Numbered from the stretch's first letter, positions 7,589-16,978 are shown. The stretch: 36,546 bases of DNA from an uncultured Lachnospiraceae bacterium (GCA_900549995.1 URQQ01000041.1:1-36546); one strand, 5' to 3'. Translations and numbers: made by a program. The notes: generated by a model from the sequence alone, not told the origin.

Positions 7589-8893
7589 TTATTTGCAGTA
7601 AACAGATGGAAGTGCGGCGTAAGTGGCAGCGCATCTTACGAGGTCATCTTTCCATGTCTTTTCGTTTGGAGCATGTGCCTGAGCCTCAGCGCCCGGGCCG
7701 AAACCGATGCAAGGGATGCCGTTTCTTCCCATGATGGAAACTCCGTTTGTTGAGAATGTCCATTTATCTGTCAGCGGACGGCCTTTTCTCGTGCCTTCTG
7801 TCTCGGCATTGCCAAGGCGTTCTTCACCGTAGAGTCCTTTGTAGGCTTCTTCCAGTGCTTTTGTAACTTTGTGGTCTTCCGGGATAACCCATGTAGGGAA
7901 GTAACATTCGATCGGGTATACACATCCGGTGTAAGAAGGACGGTCATATTCGTACATCGATACTCTTGCGTTATATTTTTTTACATTCGGAAGTGCACGG
8001 ATTTCATCCAGGCAGCTCTCCCATGTCTCGCCTGCAGTCATACGGCGGTCCAGTGACACTGCACAGGAGTCAGCGACTGCACAGCGGCTTGGAGATGTGA
8101 AGAAAATCTCGGAAGTAGTGACGGTTCCACGTCCAAGGAAACGGGCTTCTTTCCATTCCGGATTGTATTTTTCATTGAGCATTTTTACAAGGCCTTTGAT
8201 CTCTGTCTCATCAGCGTCGTCGTTTTCGTTCAGGGCACGGACATCCTGGAGGATATCAGCCATTTTGTAAATCGCGTTGTCACCGCGCTCTGGTGCCGAG
8301 CCGTGGCAGGAGACGCCGTCCACATCGATGCGGATTTCCATACGTCCGCGCTGTCCGCGGTAGATTCCTCCGTCTGTCGGTTCGGTGGAGACAACGAATT
8401 CCGGGCGGACCTGATCTTCGTTGATGATGTACTGCCAGCAAAGTCCGTCGCAGTCTTCTTCCTGGATCGTTCCGGTTACGACAACACGGTACTTGTCATT
8501 TAATAATCCAAGGTCTTTCATAATCTTAGCGCCATACACAGCAGATACGATTCCGCCAAGCTGGTCGGAAGTTCCGCGTCCGCCGATCTCCGTATCGCTT
8601 TCAAATCCCTGGTATGGGTCGAATTCCCAGTTGTCCAGATTGCCGACGCCTACCGTATCGATATGTGCATCGAAACCGATCAGTGTTTCGCCGCTTCCCA
8701 TATATCCAAGGACATTTCCCTGGGGATCGATTTCCACTTTGTCAAAATCCAGTGCCCGCATTTCTTCTGCGATACGGTTGATATGTTTTTCCTCATCACA
8801 GCTCTCTCCGGGATACTGTACGATTTCACGCAGGAATTTGGTCATCTGGGCTTCGTATTGTTCTGCAGCTTCTTTAATTTTATTAAAATCCAT
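7589..8893 (-). CDS. ygeY: YgeY-type M20 family metallohydrolase
   Basis: This is a di-zinc amidohydrolase of the M20 (ArgE/DapE/carboxypeptidase G2) family, 434 residues. Metal and catalytic residues are in place: DAHIDT (H77, D79), GRGTSDQLGG (D110), EED (E145/E146) and STEPTD (E171), with a dimerisation lid domain inserted at about 185-305 starting at RGRMEIRIDVDGVSCHGS. YgeY proteins occur with ygeX, ygeW and selenium-dependent hydroxylases, and are thought to cleave an amide bond in a purine-derived intermediate; the substrate is unproven. The ribosome binding site AAGGAGG is well spaced before the ATG. It lies 74 bases after ygeX and 47 before ygeW. Confidence 0.93.
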   Translation of the reverse strand: MDFNKIKEAAEQYEAQMTKFLREIVQYPGESCDEEKHINRIAEEMRALDFDKVEIDPQGNVLGYMGSGETLIGFDAHIDTVGVGNLDNWEFDPYQGFESDTEIGGRGTSDQLGGIVSAVYGAKIMKDLGLLNDKYRVVVTGTIQEEDCDGLCWQYIINEDQVRPEFVVSTEPTDGGIYRGQRGRMEIRIDVDGVSCHGSAPERGDNAIYKMADILQDVRALNENDDADETEIKGLVKMLNEKYNPEWKEARFLGRGTVTTSEIFFTSPSRCAVADSCAVSLDRRMTAGETWESCLDEIRALPNVKKYNARVSMYEYDRPSYTGCVYPIECYFPTWVIPEDHKVTKALEEAYKGLYGEERLGNAETEGTRKGRPLTDKWTFSTNGVSIMGRNGIPCIGFGPGAEAQAHAPNEKTWKDDLVRCAATYAALPSVYCK

Positions 8894-8967
8894 AGTGTTG
8901 TCCTCCTTATGACATAAATGATGCTATGTGTTTACGTTCTGATTTTAGAATACAAAATGCAGGGGAA

Positions 8968-10173
8968 TTAACATTCTTTCCCGTGCCATACAATTGACTC
9001 GTAACGCTCAGGGTCTGTGTTGCCCTCGGTGGAGAAGAGAAGGACTCTCGAATTCTCATCAAGGCCGAGATGTTCTCTCAGATCCTTGTATTCTTCCATC
9101 TCCATAATAGAAACAAGGGCGCCAAACGGAGCAGCTCCGGATTCTCCTGAAGTGACAGGGGCATCTCCTTTTAATGGAGCAGCGAGCATTCTCATACCGA
9201 GAGACGAAACCCAGTCAGGGCAGGCAAGGAAAGTATCGACATGGTTTTTCAGGATGTCGAATGAAATGGTATTCGGCTCTCCGCATGCCAGGCCGGCCAT
9301 AATGGTCTGCATATCACCATCTACAATCTGGATACTGCCGTCATCTGTGACTGCGCTCTTATAGAGACAGGCAGCAGCTTCGGCTTCCACAACGATTACT
9401 TTCGGAGGAGCGTCAGGATATCGGTTGGCGAAATATCCCTGGACAGCTCCCGCAAGAGATCCGACACCAGCCTGGATAAATACATGGGTTGGTCTTTCAC
9501 ATCCGGCGTCGTGAAGCTGATCATCTGCTTCCATTGCCATAGTTCCGTAACCTTGCATAATCCATGTCGGGATTTCTTCGTAACCGTCCCATGCAGTGTC
9601 CTGTACCATGACGCCATGCTCTGTATTTTCTGCCATGGCATTCGCACGGCGGACACATTCATCATAGTTATATTCTTCAATGGTCGCCTCGGCGCCTTCG
9701 TCGAGAATGTTCTTTAGACGTCTCTGGGTGGTTCCTTTTGGCATCAGGATCACAGAACGCTGTCTTAATTTATTTGCTGCCCATGCGACGCCGCGGCCAT
9801 GATTGCCGTCAGTGGCGGTAAAGAAAGTAGCCTGGCCGAATTCTTCGCGCAGAGCATCAGAAGTGAGAACATTATATGGAAGTTCTGATACATCACGTCC
9901 GGTCTGTTTCGCAATATAACATGCCATGGCATAAGAACCACCAAGCACTTTAAAAGCGTTCAGGCCGAAACGGTAAGATTCATCTTTCACGTAGACTTCC
10001 TTAAGGCCCAGTCTTTTGGCCATCTGGCAAAGACTGGTCAGAGGGGTGATGCTGTACTGAGGAAAGCTTTCATGAAATGCCCGTGCTTTTTTCACTTCCG
10101 TAAGGTTCATAAGATCTAATTTTGAATCAGAAGTCCGGGGCATCGTATTGACTTTCCATTTTATTTTTTCCAT
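8968..10173 (-). CDS. ygeX: 2,3-Diaminopropionate ammonia-lyase (PLP enzyme)
   Basis: The enzyme splits 2,3-diaminopropionate to pyruvate and two ammonia. It is a fold-type II PLP protein of 401 residues. The Schiff-base lysine is K75 in GLNAFKVLGGSYA, TDGNHGRGVAW is the phosphate/cofactor loop with the family's asparagine, and QAGVGSLAGAV is the glycine-rich PLP phosphate-binding loop. AAGGAGG nine bases before the first ATG supports the start at 10173. In this operon it would supply pyruvate and ammonia at the end of purine breakdown. It starts 26 bases after the regulator gene, so the two are almost certainly cotranscribed. Confidence 0.95.
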   Translation of the reverse strand: MEKIKWKVNTMPRTSDSKLDLMNLTEVKKARAFHESFPQYSITPLTSLCQMAKRLGLKEVYVKDESYRFGLNAFKVLGGSYAMACYIAKQTGRDVSELPYNVLTSDALREEFGQATFFTATDGNHGRGVAWAANKLRQRSVILMPKGTTQRRLKNILDEGAEATIEEYNYDECVRRANAMAENTEHGVMVQDTAWDGYEEIPTWIMQGYGTMAMEADDQLHDAGCERPTHVFIQAGVGSLAGAVQGYFANRYPDAPPKVIVVEAEAAACLYKSAVTDDGSIQIVDGDMQTIMAGLACGEPNTISFDILKNHVDTFLACPDWVSSLGMRMLAAPLKGDAPVTSGESGAAPFGALVSIMEMEEYKDLREHLGLDENSRVLLFSTEGNTDPERYESIVWHGKEC

Positions 10174-10199
10174 TGAAAAATACCTCCTTGTAATAAATG

Positions 10200-10841
10200 C
10201 TAATCGTTTTGTTTGCCCGCATCCATATAACTGTAGAGTGTAAACTTTGATATTCCAAGATAATTGGAGACTTTATCACCTGACTTTGTAATCAGGAAGG
10301 CTCCGGCATCATCAAGATAGTGCACCACGGTGATTTTGTCATCTTTACTCATCAGGGCAACCGGTTTGCCAACGAGGGCGACTGCCTGTTCTATCAGGGT
10401 GTCAAGCAGATCGTTCACGTTATGGGTGATTTTTTTTGGTTGATTGGTTGTTTTAGGCTCGGCTGCTGTGAGTCCATGTATGGCATTTTCAACTGTGAGC
10501 AGTGCGGTGATGTCATAATTCAGTGCAAATATGTATGCAATGTCTCCGTTATCATCCCGGATATACATTGTGCTTGATTTCAGGATCCGTCCGTCGTCTG
10601 TCTTCGTCAGATAGGAAAGGTGGTCTGAAATTTTACTGGAATCTTTGTTTAATGTTTCAAGTACAACTCCGGAAGGGCCGTCGCCAACTTTCCGTCCGCT
10701 GATATGTCCGTTCTCAATGTAGACAATCGAACTTTCAAGATTCCTTTTTGTGAGGTCGTGGATGACCGTTTCACAGGATGGTCCGAACTGCTGGGCAATC
10801 CCGTGGGCAAGTTGTTTTAATAAAGCTAAAGATGTGTTCAT
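10200..10841 (-). CDS. YheO/DauR-like transcriptional regulator (PAS-like plus HTH)
   Basis: The 213-residue protein has a YheO-like PAS domain at about 5-115, recognisable by CETVIHDL, the GHISGRKVGDG element, and the KSSTMYIRDDNGDIAYIFALNYD strand pair split over the domain end. A DauR-type helix-turn-helix lies in the C-terminal third, where the segment GDKVSNYLGISKFTLYSYM is the likely recognition helix. Such proteins bind small ligands and control nearby catabolic genes; DauR of Pseudomonas represses D-arginine use. It is the first gene of the operon and faces ssnA, so it is the obvious candidate to sense a purine or its breakdown product and to control both directions. Ligand and sign of control are unknown. 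Confidence 0.87.
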   Translation of the reverse strand: MNTSLALLKQLAHGIAQQFGPSCETVIHDLTKRNLESSIVYIENGHISGRKVGDGPSGVVLETLNKDSSKISDHLSYLTKTDDGRILKSSTMYIRDDNGDIAYIFALNYDITALLTVENAIHGLTAAEPKTTNQPKKITHNVNDLLDTLIEQAVALVGKPVALMSKDDKITVVHYLDDAGAFLITKSGDKVSNYLGISKFTLYSYMDAGKQND

Positions 10842-10919
10842 AAGCAGTTATTCCTTTCGCGAAAGATTTGCAGATTTTACTTGGCCAATAATATCTTGAA
10901 ATCTGTTACTTATAAACTC

Positions 10920-10947
10920 ATCATAGCATAAAAAAATAAAAGTGCAA
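10920..10947 (-). promoter_or_regulatory. Promoter of the regulator-ygeX-ygeY-ygeW-arcC operon
   Basis: On the minus strand TTGCAC (10947-10942), a 16-base A/T spacer and TATGAT (10925-10920) make a good sigma-A promoter. The start would be near 10913, leaving a leader of about 70 bases that contains the CTTTCGCGAAAG palindrome. Confidence 0.65.
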
Positions 10948-10999
10948 TAGATTTTTCTAAAAAATTTTTAGATACACAAAAATATTTTAAGAATCTATA

Positions 11000-11028
11000 T
11001 TGCATTTCTCTTTCGCAGGTGTTACTCT
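11000..11028 (+). promoter_or_regulatory. Candidate promoter of the ssnA-ygfK-hyuA operon
   Basis: TTGCAT (11000-11005), a 17-base spacer and TACTCT (11023-11028) fit a weak sigma-A promoter. A start near 11035 would leave a leader of about 155 bases with repeated TATGCATA elements. The weak -10 box suggests need for an activator, or that the real promoter lies further downstream. Confidence 0.45.
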
Positions 11029-11191
11029 ATATGCATAAGATGGAAAATGGAAAATATGCATAATTGGTACTGGAAAATATAAAATGAAATATACATAGTG
11101 CATGAACAACTATGAAGAGGCAGGTAAGTACCATTGTAAAAGATGCATAGTGCCGGAAAAACAGTGAATGTAGTAGAAAAGGAGAAAAAGT

Positions 11192-12526
11192 ATGCTGATT
11201 GTAGGAAATGGAAGGGTAATTACCCGAAATGAAACGGTTCCATTTATGGAGAGCGGAGCAGTCGCTATGGAAGGAAATGTGATCTGTAAAGTTGGGAATT
11301 TGGAAGAGCTGAAATCTGAGTATCCACAGGCAGAATATATCGATGCCAAAGGTGGTGTCATCATGCCGGCGATGATCAATGTGCATGAACATATTTACAG
11401 CGCATTTGCCAGAGGACTTTCGATCAAAGGATATGACCCGCATGGATTTCTGGATATCCTGGATGGAATGTGGTGGACAATTGACCGGAATCTGTCGCTT
11501 GAGCAGACAAAACTCTCAGCAATGGCTACTTATATTGACTGCATTAAAAATGGTGTGACGACGGTATTCGACCACCACGCAAGCTTTGGGTCCATCACAG
11601 GTTCCTTATTTGCGATTGAAGAAGCAGCAAAAGAGCTTGGAGTCAGAACCTGTCTTTGTTATGAAGTGTCAGACCGTGACGGAATGGAGAAATCAAGAGA
11701 GGCAGTCAGGGAGAATGCGTCATTTATCCGCCATGCCCTTAAGGATGACAGTGACATGATTGCCGGGATGATGGGAATGCATGCACAGTTTACGATTTCG
11801 GATGAGACGATGGAGCTGTGTGCGGCAGAAAAGCCGGATGGCGTGGGATACCATATCCATGTGGCGGAAGGAATTGAAGATCTGCATGACTGTCTCCACA
11901 AACATGGAAAACGGATTCTTGACCGGCTGATGGACTGTAATATTCTCGGTGATAAGACATTGACGGCGCATTGTATCTATGTCAATAAACACGAGATGGA
12001 GCTTCTGAAAGAGACGGACACGATGGTGGTACATAATCCGGAATCGAATATGGGAAATGCCTGCGGATGTCCTCCGACGATGGAGATTGTCCATCATGGG
12101 GTGCTGACCGGACTTGGGACAGACGGATATACGCACGATGTGCTGGAATCTTATAAAGTGGCAAATGTACTGCACAAACACCACCTGTGTGATCCGAACG
12201 CGGCGTGGGGAGAGGTTCCGCAGATGCTCTTTGAAGGCAATGCAAAGATTGCCAACCGGTACTTTAAGAAGAGACTCGGTGTCCTTGAAGAAGGCGCGGC
12301 GGCAGATGTAATCGTCATGGACTATGATCCGCTGACACCGATGAATGCATCGAACGTGAACGGGCATATCTTATTCGGAATGACGGGAAGAAGTGTCGTG
12401 ACGACCATTGCCAATGGAAAAGTTTTAATGAAAGACAGAATCTTGCAGAACATTGATGAAGCGAAAGTGATGGCGGACTGCAGACAGGCAGCATCAGCAC
12501 TTGCGGATAAGATCAACAGCAGATAA
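11192..12526 (+). CDS. ssnA: SsnA-type amidohydrolase
   Basis: A metal-dependent amidohydrolase of the guanine deaminase/chlorohydrolase group, 444 residues. The first metal motif is NVHEHIYS (H65, H67), which replaces the more usual HxH setting of HTH with HEH. Later come YHIHVAEG with the third histidine, LTAHCIYVN with the fourth, and GLGTDGYTHD with the metal aspartate. The protein is annotated in enteric bacteria as SsnA, in a purine-related cluster, with an unproven substrate; it is likely to hydrolyse or deaminate a purine ring or an opened-ring product. AAGGAG at 11179-11184 supports the start. It is the first gene of its operon, 21 bases before ygfK. Confidence 0.92.
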   Translation: MLIVGNGRVITRNETVPFMESGAVAMEGNVICKVGNLEELKSEYPQAEYIDAKGGVIMPAMINVHEHIYSAFARGLSIKGYDPHGFLDILDGMWWTIDRNLSLEQTKLSAMATYIDCIKNGVTTVFDHHASFGSITGSLFAIEEAAKELGVRTCLCYEVSDRDGMEKSREAVRENASFIRHALKDDSDMIAGMMGMHAQFTISDETMELCAAEKPDGVGYHIHVAEGIEDLHDCLHKHGKRILDRLMDCNILGDKTLTAHCIYVNKHEMELLKETDTMVVHNPESNMGNACGCPPTMEIVHHGVLTGLGTDGYTHDVLESYKVANVLHKHHLCDPNAAWGEVPQMLFEGNAKIANRYFKKRLGVLEEGAAADVIVMDYDPLTPMNASNVNGHILFGMTGRSVVTTIANGKVLMKDRILQNIDEAKVMADCRQAASALADKINSR

Positions 12527-12547
12527 CGAAGAGGAGGGAAAGTAAAT

Positions 12548-15538
12548 ATGAGCGATATTATGACACCAATTTCATTTCCACAGCTTGTGGACTGGGTACT
12601 TACAGAGAAAAAGACGAAAGGGTCCATCTTCGGAGTGAGAAAAGCTTATGAGGCAGCGGGAAACTGTGAGAGGACAATCTTTGGAAGAAAGCTTGAGACA
12701 CCGATCGGACCGGCGGCCGGACCGCACACACAGCTGACCCAGAATATTGCGGCAGCTTACTATGCCGGATGCAGATTCTTTGAACTTAAGACGGTTCAGA
12801 TTATGGATGGCGCGGAACTTGCGGCCTGTGTCAATAAGCCCTGTATCAAGGCAGACGATGAATGTTACAACTGTGAATGGTCTACGGAACTGTATGTTCC
12901 CCAGGCGATGGAAGAATACATCAAAGCATGGTTTCTGCTTCATGTGATGGCGAAGGAATATGGGATTGGGAGCGCAGATGGATTCCAGTTCAACATCAGC
13001 GTCGGGTATGACCTGGAGGGGATCAAGTCTGAAAAGATTGACAACTTCTTAAATACAATGAAAGAAGCGAAGGATTCTGAAATTTTTAAAAACTGCAGGG
13101 CGTATCTGCTTGAGAACCTGGATCGTTTTGAACATGTGACAGAAGAAGACGTAGAGAACATTCCTTCTGATATCTGTAATTCCGTAACCATCTCTACTTT
13201 ACATGGATGCCCTCCGCAGGAGATTGAGAAGATTGCAAATTATCTGATCACTGAGAAAGGATTCCATACGTTTATCAAATGCAATCCAACGCTTCTTGGA
13301 TATGAGTTCGCAAGAAAGACGATGGATGAGATGGGATATGACTATGTAGCCTTTGGTGATTTTCATTTTAAAGATGATCTTCAATATGAAGATGCAGTTC
13401 CGATGCTGACAAGGCTTATGGTGCTCTGTGAGGAGAAGGGACTGGAGTTCGGTGTGAAGATCACGAATACATTCCCGGTGGATGTAAAACAGAAGGAACT
13501 TCCAAGTGAAGAAATGTATATGTCCGGGAAATCGCTCTATCCATTGTCGATTGCGCTTGCGGCGAAGCTTGCCGCGGAATTTGACGGCAGACTTCGGATC
13601 TCCTATTCCGGCGGTGCGGATTACTTCAATATAAAGAAGATTGTGGACGCAGGAATCTGGCCGGTGACCGTTGCGACGACACTTCTGAAACCGGGTGGTT
13701 ACCAAAGAGCACTGCAGATGGCAGAAAATACGGAAGGAACACAGGCTGTATTTGAGAAAGTAGATCCGGTAAAAGCGCAGGCGCTTGCGGAGGATGCGAA
13801 AAAAGACCCGCACCACAGGAAAGCGGTGAAACCATTGCCATCGAGAAAGATGAAACAGGAAGTGCCTCTTCTGGATTGCTTTGTGGCGCCTTGTAAGGAA
13901 GGATGTCCGATTCATCAGGATATCACAACCTATCTTCAGCTTGTGTCAGCAGGGAAGTATGAGGAGGCAATGGAAGTGATCACGGAGAAAAATCCGCTTC
14001 CATTTATCACGGGTACGATCTGCGCGCATAACTGTATGAGTAAATGTACAAGGAATTTCTATGAAAGTCCGGTACATATCCGGGATATGAAGCTTGCGGC
14101 AGCGGTCAATGGCTACGATGCGCTGATGGATTCTGTCAGCACGCCTGAGGTGACGCTTCCGGGTAAGACGGCAGTCATCGGAGGAGGCCCGGCGGGTCTT
14201 TCCGCAGCATATTTCTTGGCAAAAGGCGGCAAAGAGGTGACAATCTTTGAGAAAAAACCGACACTTGGCGGTGTGGTGAAACACGTCATTCCAGGATTCC
14301 GTATCGCAGATGATGCGATTGAAAAGGATGTAAAACTTGTGGAGAAGATGGGTGTCACGATTCGGACCAACAGTGAAGTGACCGATCTTTCGGCACTGAA
14401 AAACGAGGGATTTACAGAGGTGGTTCTTGCTGCCGGAGCATCAACGCCGGGAGTACTAAAGCTTCAGGAAGGGAATGCTGTGAACGCACTTTCATTCCTT
14501 GAGGAATTCAAAGAAAAGGACGGACATCTGAATCTTGGGAAGAACGTGGTTGTCATCGGCGGAGGCAACACGGCGATGGATACTGCGAGAGCGGCAATGC
14601 GTGCAGATGGCACAGAACATGTCTATCTTGTCTACCGCAGGACGAAGCGTTATATGCCGGCAGATGAAGAAGAGCTGGTGATGGCAGTGGAAGATGGCGT
14701 GGAATTCAAAGAACTGTTATCGCCTGTCGCATTAAAGGATGGAGCGTTGATCTGTAAAGTGATGAAGCTTGGAGATTATGATGATTCTGGCAGACGGGGT
14801 GTTATCGAGACTGACGAAGAGGTCAAAGTCCCGGCAGACACCGTGATTGCGGCAGTTGGAGAGAAAGTTCCGACGGCATTTTATGAGGCAAACGGAATCC
14901 ATGTCAATGAACGCGGCAAGGTTCTGGTAAATGAAGAGACATTAGAGACGAATCTTCCTGGAATCTATTGTGTCGGCGACGGGTTGAACGGGCCGGCCAC
15001 TGTCGTGGAAGGCATCCGTGACGGCCGGAAAGCAGCAGAAGCAATCGCTTTAACATCCCTTGCAAGAGATTTCGACCGGATGGCAGATGAGGAGAAAGTC
15101 TACAAAAGACGCGGCGTTCTCGCACTTCAGAAAGAGGGAGAAGCAGAGACCTCCAGATGTCTTGGATGTTCTACAATCTGTGAGAACTGTGTAGAAGTCT
15201 GTCCGAACCGGGCCAATGTCACCATAAAGGTTCCGGGGATGGAGAAACATCAGATCATCCATGTAGACATGATGTGCAATGAGTGCGGCAATTGTAAGAG
15301 TTTCTGTCCGTATGCAAGTGCGCCGTATCTGGATAAATTCACACTGTTTGCTTCTGAGAAAGATATGGAGGACAGCAAAAATCAGGGATTTGCGGTACTT
15401 AACCGGGAAAACTGTGAGTGTAAAGTGCGCTATCTTGGAGAAGAGTTCTTATGGAAACCGGAAGAGAAAGGAAACCTCCCGGAGGGACTCGGACGGTTAA
15501 TTCAGACAGTATGCAAAGATTATGCATATCTCTTGTAA
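12548..15538 (+). CDS. ygfK: YgfK-type iron-sulfur flavoprotein oxidoreductase
   Basis: A large soluble protein (996 residues) annotated in relatives as a putative selenate reductase subunit. About residues 1-425 look like an FMN-binding barrel of the dihydroorotate/dihydropyrimidine dehydrogenase type (PIGPAAGP near the start, STLHGCPPQEIE, and ISYSGGADYFNIKKIVDAG near the end). Next is a GltD-like helical Fe-S domain (C444, C449, C453; C492, C496, C500). It is followed by FAD- and NAD(P)H-binding domains (GGGPAGLS near 541, IGGGNTAMD near 670). A C-terminal 2x[4Fe-4S] ferredoxin domain ends the chain (C871, C874, C878, C881, C885 and C910, C913, C916, C920). It could pass electrons between NAD(P)H or ferredoxin and a purine or the XdhD enzyme. 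The ribosome binding site GAGGAGGG is clear. Confidence 0.92.
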   Translation: MSDIMTPISFPQLVDWVLTEKKTKGSIFGVRKAYEAAGNCERTIFGRKLETPIGPAAGPHTQLTQNIAAAYYAGCRFFELKTVQIMDGAELAACVNKPCIKADDECYNCEWSTELYVPQAMEEYIKAWFLLHVMAKEYGIGSADGFQFNISVGYDLEGIKSEKIDNFLNTMKEAKDSEIFKNCRAYLLENLDRFEHVTEEDVENIPSDICNSVTISTLHGCPPQEIEKIANYLITEKGFHTFIKCNPTLLGYEFARKTMDEMGYDYVAFGDFHFKDDLQYEDAVPMLTRLMVLCEEKGLEFGVKITNTFPVDVKQKELPSEEMYMSGKSLYPLSIALAAKLAAEFDGRLRISYSGGADYFNIKKIVDAGIWPVTVATTLLKPGGYQRALQMAENTEGTQAVFEKVDPVKAQALAEDAKKDPHHRKAVKPLPSRKMKQEVPLLDCFVAPCKEGCPIHQDITTYLQLVSAGKYEEAMEVITEKNPLPFITGTICAHNCMSKCTRNFYESPVHIRDMKLAAAVNGYDALMDSVSTPEVTLPGKTAVIGGGPAGLSAAYFLAKGGKEVTIFEKKPTLGGVVKHVIPGFRIADDAIEKDVKLVEKMGVTIRTNSEVTDLSALKNEGFTEVVLAAGASTPGVLKLQEGNAVNALSFLEEFKEKDGHLNLGKNVVVIGGGNTAMDTARAAMRADGTEHVYLVYRRTKRYMPADEEELVMAVEDGVEFKELLSPVALKDGALICKVMKLGDYDDSGRRGVIETDEEVKVPADTVIAAVGEKVPTAFYEANGIHVNERGKVLVNEETLETNLPGIYCVGDGLNGPATVVEGIRDGRKAAEAIALTSLARDFDRMADEEKVYKRRGVLALQKEGEAETSRCLGCSTICENCVEVCPNRANVTIKVPGMEKHQIIHVDMMCNECGNCKSFCPYASAPYLDKFTLFASEKDMEDSKNQGFAVLNRENCECKVRYLGEEFLWKPEEKGNLPEGLGRLIQTVCKDYAYLL

Positions 15539-15595
15539 TATGCGGTGCGGGAATGTGCCAGGACAGATTCTTTATATAAGGAAGAAGGGACAGAA

Positions 15596-16978
15596 ATGAA
15601 ACGGTTATTCAAAGGCGGAGTGGTAGTGTCCGGCAGTGAAATAAAACAGGCAGATATTTTGACCGAAGGAGAAAAGATTCTTAAAGTTGAGGCAAAGATC
15701 AGCGATCCGGAGGCAGAAATCATCGATGCAGGCGGGAAACTTTTGTTTCCCGGCTTCATTGACGCACATACCCATTTTGATCTGGCAGTCTCAGGCACTG
15801 TGACGGCAGATGGATTCGAGACAGGAACGAAGGCGGCAATCGCAGGCGGAACGACCTGTATTGTAGATTTTGCGACACAGTATCACGGAGAAAGCCTTCA
15901 CGATGCGCTTGCCAACTGGCATACGAAATCTGATGGAAAAGCATCCTGTGATTATGGGTATCATCTTGCGATGGCAGACTGGAATGATGAGGTCTGCGGG
16001 GAAATGGAAAGTGTCGTAAGGGAAGGAATTACTTCTTTTAAAATATATACGATCTATGATGAGATGTATGTGGACGATGAGACAATCTACAATGTCCTGA
16101 AAAAGATGAAAGAACTTGGCGTGATCGTCGGAGTCCACTGTGAGAACCGGGGACTCATTGATGCGCTTGTGAAAGAGGCTAAGGCAGAATGTCCGGGAGA
16201 GGGCGGAGTTGCAAAATTCCCGCATACACGCCCGGATACGGCAGAGGCAGAGGCGGTGGGAAGGATTCTGAAACTTGCAGGCTACGTGGATGTTCCGGTT
16301 ATGATCGTACATCTGAGTACACAGAAAGGATATGAGGAGATCCGCCGTGCACGAAAGACGGGACAGAAAGTCTACGCAGAAACCTGTCCGCAGTATCTTC
16401 TTCTGAATGAGGAGAAATTCTTCCAGTCTCCAACAGAGAGCCGTAAATATGTCCTGGCTCCGCCGCTTCGGAAAAAAGAGGATCAGGAGGTGCTCTGGGA
16501 TGCTCTGAAACATGGCAGTATCCAGACAATTTCCACCGACCACTGCAGTTTTACGACGGAACAAAAAGCAATGGGTGCAGAAGATTTCTCGAAAATTCCG
16601 TGCGGAATGCCAGGTGTGCAGGACCGTCCGGCTCTTATGTACACATACGGTGTAAAAGAAGGAAGAATCTCGCTTTCACAGATGTGTGAACTGCTCTCAG
16701 AGAATCCGGCAAAAATCTACGGCATGTATCCGAAGAAAGGCTGTCTCCTTCCGGGGAGCGACGCGGATATCGTAGTCTGGGACCCGGATGCAGAAGGTGT
16801 CTTTACCTGTAAGGGGCAGCAGTCGCTTGCAGACTACCATCCTTATGAGGGCAGGAAGAAATCAGGCGCGGTCGAGGCGGTTTACCTGCGGGGTGAGTGC
16901 GTTGCAAGAGACGGGGCGGTTGTAAAAGAACATGCCGGACAGTTTGTAAAAAGAGGTAAGCCGGACTTTCATGTATAG
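15596..16978 (+). CDS. hyuA: Dihydropyrimidinase/hydantoinase-like cyclic amidohydrolase
   Basis: A binuclear-zinc cyclic amidohydrolase (460 residues) of the dihydropyrimidinase family, also called hydA. Metal ligands are DAHTH (H58, H60), the carbamylated lysine K149 in SFKIYTIYD, H181 in GVHCEN, H239 in IVHLST and D316 in STDHCSF, all as expected. These enzymes open six- and five-membered cyclic imides/ureides, which suits ring opening of a xanthine- or urate-derived intermediate. The frame is open upstream to 15545, but the ATG at 15596 gives the standard family N-terminus and follows AAGGAAGAAGGGA. It lies 57 bases after ygfK and is the last gene of this operon; no clear terminator follows. 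Confidence 0.93.
   Translation: MKRLFKGGVVVSGSEIKQADILTEGEKILKVEAKISDPEAEIIDAGGKLLFPGFIDAHTHFDLAVSGTVTADGFETGTKAAIAGGTTCIVDFATQYHGESLHDALANWHTKSDGKASCDYGYHLAMADWNDEVCGEMESVVREGITSFKIYTIYDEMYVDDETIYNVLKKMKELGVIVGVHCENRGLIDALVKEAKAECPGEGGVAKFPHTRPDTAEAEAVGRILKLAGYVDVPVMIVHLSTQKGYEEIRRARKTGQKVYAETCPQYLLLNEEKFFQSPTESRKYVLAPPLRKKEDQEVLWDALKHGSIQTISTDHCSFTTEQKAMGAEDFSKIPCGMPGVQDRPALMYTYGVKEGRISLSQMCELLSENPAKIYGMYPKKGCLLPGSDADIVVWDPDAEGVFTCKGQQSLADYHPYEGRKKSGAVEAVYLRGECVARDGAVVKEHAGQFVKRGKPDFHV

Larger units (their letters stand above)
10842..11191. promoter_or_regulatory. Divergent control region between the regulator operon and ssnA
   Basis: This 350-base AT-rich stretch holds no gene. It contains both divergent promoters (listed separately) and several symmetric elements. 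These are CTTTCGCGAAAG (10854-10865), a 17-base palindrome TCTAAAAAATTTTTAGA (10956-10972), and two opposed copies of a TGCAAT(A)TAGATT-like half-site (about 10944-10954 and 10993-11005) that overlap the two -35 boxes. TATGCATA occurs at 11030-11037 and again at 11055-11062, with a partial copy at 11143-11149. The second CTTTCGC lies at 11010-11016. The palindrome midway between the promoters is the best single candidate for the operator of the regulator. Confidence 0.6.

Noticed and set aside
15791..16564. 257-codon minus-strand frame inside the hydantoinase-like gene
   Set aside because: Composition is that of antisense translation, and it lies fully within a gene with all catalytic residues.
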